Source: an uncultured Flavobacteriales bacterium
GTDB taxonomy: Bacteria > Bacteroidota > Bacteroidia > Flavobacteriales > Crocinitomicaceae
Direction: 5' to 3'
NCBI GenBank assembly: GCA_946478775.1
Contig: CAMLDR010000094.1
Location: 1-16,049, forward strand
Length of the DNA: 16,049 bases
Within the stretch, counting starts at the first letter, position 1. Every line of letters starts with the position of its first letter. Positions 14,256 through 16,049 of the stretch are shown in pieces. The notes below the pieces were generated by a model, which was not told where the DNA came from, ran no database searches, and saw only the letters and a list, made by a program, of their open reading frames with translations. The position numbers were made by a program, and so were the translations under genes.

Positions 14256-15014
14256 TCAGTTCTTCATCAATCCTCTTTCTCGAAGCGGTCCTGCCAAAAC
14301 CCCGAAAACGTGGTCCGATAATTCAGCTTCTGTCATCCCGTTCTGCTGTTCTACAGAAATGACATCGTGCATGTAAATCCGTGAAACTCCCGGATGGGCA
14401 TAACCTAACACCTCGTCCGGATCAGAGAACATGTGGTGGTGATCCAAAAAGGTGATCGGAACAATCGGAATCTGCGCATTCTTCGACAATTTGAAAGCGC
14501 CGGATTTAAACTCTCCCATTTCCGGCAGGTTCTCGTCCGGGATTCCTCCTTCCGGGAAAATAACGATCGACCAACCTTCCCGAACGGCACTTTTCGCCTG
14601 GATAAAAGACTTCGCTGCTTTAATCCGGTCATTTCGGTGAACCGGGATATTCAAATGCTTAAAAAAGGTTTTCATTAAGGGATAACTCAGAATCTCACTT
14701 TTTCCCATAAACAAGAAGCGATGTGTGGGCAAAATGGAATACATCACAAAAATATCGAAGTACGAGGTATGATTGGCAACAATCAGGTAAGGACCTTTCG
14801 GCAATCTCACTCTTCGCAGGCGGTGGACCCAGATTCCGCAGCAGATTCGAACCGTACAGCTCCAGACTACATTAATCGGAAAACTGTATTTCTTCCAGGA
14901 ATGGCGCGAAAGAGTCAGACAAATAAAGGGGTAAAAGAACAAAAGCGTTGCAACGAAGATCAGCCCGACATGCAACTTATAAATTAAACTCAAAACTCCC
15001 AGGAACTGCTTCAC
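14256..15014 (-). CDS. plsC: 1-acyl-sn-glycerol-3-phosphate acyltransferase (PlsC family)
   Basis: This enzyme acylates lysophosphatidic acid to phosphatidic acid at the inner membrane in phospholipid synthesis. It is 252 residues. The N-terminal hydrophobic stretch at about 8-34 is a membrane anchor. Catalytic motif NHTSYFD (NHx4D) is at 81-87, substrate-binding VHRND at 125-129 and FPEGG at 153-157, followed by IPIVPITFLDHH as motif IV. The start is GTG at 15014: an in-frame TGA lies two codons upstream, no ATG precedes the conserved part, and KQFLGVLSLIYKLHVGLIF is a normal family start. It is divergent from trpS across 121 bases and lies 27 bases before gatC on the same strand. Other PlsC-family acyltransferases (for example for ornithine lipids) cannot be excluded. 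Confidence 0.92.
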   Translation of the reverse strand: MKQFLGVLSLIYKLHVGLIFVATLLFFYPFICLTLSRHSWKKYSFPINVVWSCTVRICCGIWVHRLRRVRLPKGPYLIVANHTSYFDIFVMYSILPTHRFLFMGKSEILSYPLMKTFFKHLNIPVHRNDRIKAAKSFIQAKSAVREGWSIVIFPEGGIPDENLPEMGEFKSGAFKLSKNAQIPIVPITFLDHHHMFSDPDEVLGYAHPGVSRIYMHDVISVEQQNGMTEAELSDHVFGVLAGPLRERGLMKN

Positions 15015-15018
15015 CGAT

Positions 15019-15026
15019 CAAAAATA
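15019..15026 (-). promoter_or_regulatory. Candidate -7 box of plsC
   Basis: On the minus strand the sequence reads TATTTTTG, an exact TAnnTTTG match four bases before the GTG start. A TTTTTG lies 24 bases further upstream (ending at 15051), slightly longer than the usual 17-23 spacer. The region is AT-rich, so chance is a real alternative. Confidence 0.3.
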
Positions 15027-15112
15027 ATGCTTCCGATGAAAAATCAGTTACAAAAAGCCATTCATTCTTGGAATTTCTATTCAATTCATTCCCATTAGCT
15101 GAAAGAAACCCC

Positions 15113-15120
15113 TAAATTCG
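15113..15120 (+). promoter_or_regulatory. Candidate -7 box of trpS
   Basis: TAAATTCG matches TAnnTTTG at seven of eight positions and ends 15 bases before the trpS ATG, the same distance range as in pgk and tatA. No -33 TTG is seen at the proper spacing. Confidence 0.3.
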
Positions 15121-15135
15121 CAAAAAACAATTTAA

Positions 15136-16049
15136 ATGGCACGAGTTCTAACAGGTATTCAAAGCACGGGAACACCCCATTTGGGAAATTTGCTTGGTGC
15201 GATCTTACCTGCAATTGAAATGGCAAAGAGTCAGCAGAATGACTCCTTTCTTTTCATCGCAAATCTGCATACTTTGACCCAGATCAAAGATCCGGAAGTG
15301 ATGCGCGAAAACACGTATTCCACGGCAGCTGTATGGTTAGCCTGTGGGTTGGATCCGGAGAAAACAACATTCTACAGACAAAGTGATGTGGCGGAAGTAA
15401 CCGAATTGATGTGGCATTTATTGTGTTTTTTTCCATTCCAGCGTTTAACGCTTGCTCACAGTTTTAAAGACAAGGCAGATTATTTAAGCGATGTCAATGC
15501 CGGCTTGTTTACCTATCCGATCCTGATGGCTGCGGATATCCTCCTGTATGATGCCAATGTGGTTCCGGTTGGTAAAGACCAGCTGCAGCATTTGGAAATT
15601 TCCCGCGATGTGGCAGACAAATTCAACCTGAAAATGGGGGAAACATTTGTTTTACCGGAAGCGCGCATTGACGAAGTAACCAAGATTGTTCCCGGAACTG
15701 ACGGAGAAAAAATGAGTAAGTCCCGAAATAATACGATCAACATATTCCTGCCCGAAAAACAACTGAAAAAGCAGGTGATGTCGATCGTAACAGATAGCAA
15801 AGGATTGGAGGAACCGAAAGACCCGGATACCTGTCATATTTTCCGTTTGTACGAATTATTGGCCTCTCCTTCCGAGATTGAAACCATGCGTGCGAACTAC
15901 CTGGGTGGAAATTATGGTTACGGCCATGCAAAAAATTCACTTTTGGAGTTGATTTTGGATAAATATTCAACAGAACGGGAAAAATATAATGCCCTGATGG
16001 AAGATAAGTCTCAGATTGATAAAGCCTTAGAAATCGGGGCTTCCAAAGC
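15136..16049 (+). CDS. trpS: Tryptophan--tRNA ligase; 3' end outside window
   Basis: TrpS charges tRNA(Trp) with tryptophan in the cytoplasm. The first 304 residues are present; the full enzyme is about 320-335, so only a small C-terminal part is missing. The class I nucleotide-binding signature appears as TPHLGNLLGA at residues 13-22 (the HIGH-like element, PxLGN form). LTGIQSTG precedes it, MAADILLYDANVVPVGKDQLQHLEISRD forms the tryptophan and tRNA binding core, and EKMSKS ends at residue 196, the catalytic KMSKS loop. The ATG at 15136 gives the conserved short start MARVLTGIQSTG. It is divergent from plsC. Nothing suggests damage; the frame is open to the window end. Confidence 0.96.
   Translation, partial: MARVLTGIQSTGTPHLGNLLGAILPAIEMAKSQQNDSFLFIANLHTLTQIKDPEVMRENTYSTAAVWLACGLDPEKTTFYRQSDVAEVTELMWHLLCFFPFQRLTLAHSFKDKADYLSDVNAGLFTYPILMAADILLYDANVVPVGKDQLQHLEISRDVADKFNLKMGETFVLPEARIDEVTKIVPGTDGEKMSKSRNNTINIFLPEKQLKKQVMSIVTDSKGLEEPKDPDTCHIFRLYELLASPSEIETMRANYLGGNYGYGHAKNSLLELILDKYSTEREKYNALMEDKSQIDKALEIGASK

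Noticed and set aside
1..16049. tRNA, rRNA, CRISPR arrays, insertion sequences or prophage genes
   Set aside because: No cloverleaf-like tRNA ends, spaced direct repeats, transposase or integrase motifs, or terminal inverted repeats were seen on either strand.

Overview
The window looks like an ordinary chromosomal segment of a Bacteroidota member, most likely Flavobacteriales and possibly Fluviicola-like (Crocinitomicaceae). This rests on moderate GC, weak or absent Shine-Dalgarno sites, several matches to the Bacteroidota -7 box TAnnTTTG (pgk also has a correctly spaced -33 TTTG), and the style of the signal peptides, TatA, GatA and RecJ. The genus is a guess. I see no mobile element, CRISPR array, rRNA or tRNA gene, and no gene-free stretch longer than about 210 bases.

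Left part (1-3131): the 3' portion of an acyl-CoA (propionyl-CoA type) carboxylase carboxyltransferase gene converges with recJ on the minus strand. A perfect 28-base palindrome separates them and probably terminates both. The first ~200 bases of the carboxylase gene are clearly richer in GC, and in GC at third codon positions, than the rest.

Middle (3157-9705): a secreted protein of unknown function is followed by a tight plus-strand cluster. It runs tatA (Tat translocase), gatA (tRNA-dependent amidotransferase), a LysM lytic transglycosylase, a family 2 glycosyltransferase, a family 9 (heptosyltransferase-like) glycosyltransferase, and a polytopic membrane protein resembling the UbiA prenyltransferase family. 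Gaps are 20, 13, 6, -14 and 1 base, so these six genes are probably one transcript. The last four suggest envelope work: peptidoglycan remodelling plus assembly of an LPS-core-like or other surface glycan.

Right part (9799-16049): a secreted orphan protein with its own terminator is followed by pgk with a good promoter and terminator. Next comes a compact group of two probable outer-membrane beta-barrel proteins and a small diheme c-type cytochrome. On the minus strand lie plsC (phospholipid synthesis) and gatC, the partner of gatA in Gln-tRNA/Asn-tRNA formation but on the opposite strand about 8 kb away. The window ends inside trpS.

Most genes are housekeeping. The less ordinary items are the composition break at the left edge, the stand-alone two-heme cytochrome resembling part of ActA of Alternative Complex III, the UbiA-like protein lacking the usual first aspartate motif, the secreted orphan at 9799-10599, and the GC-rich palindrome. 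I found nothing that clearly amounts to a new biological system.
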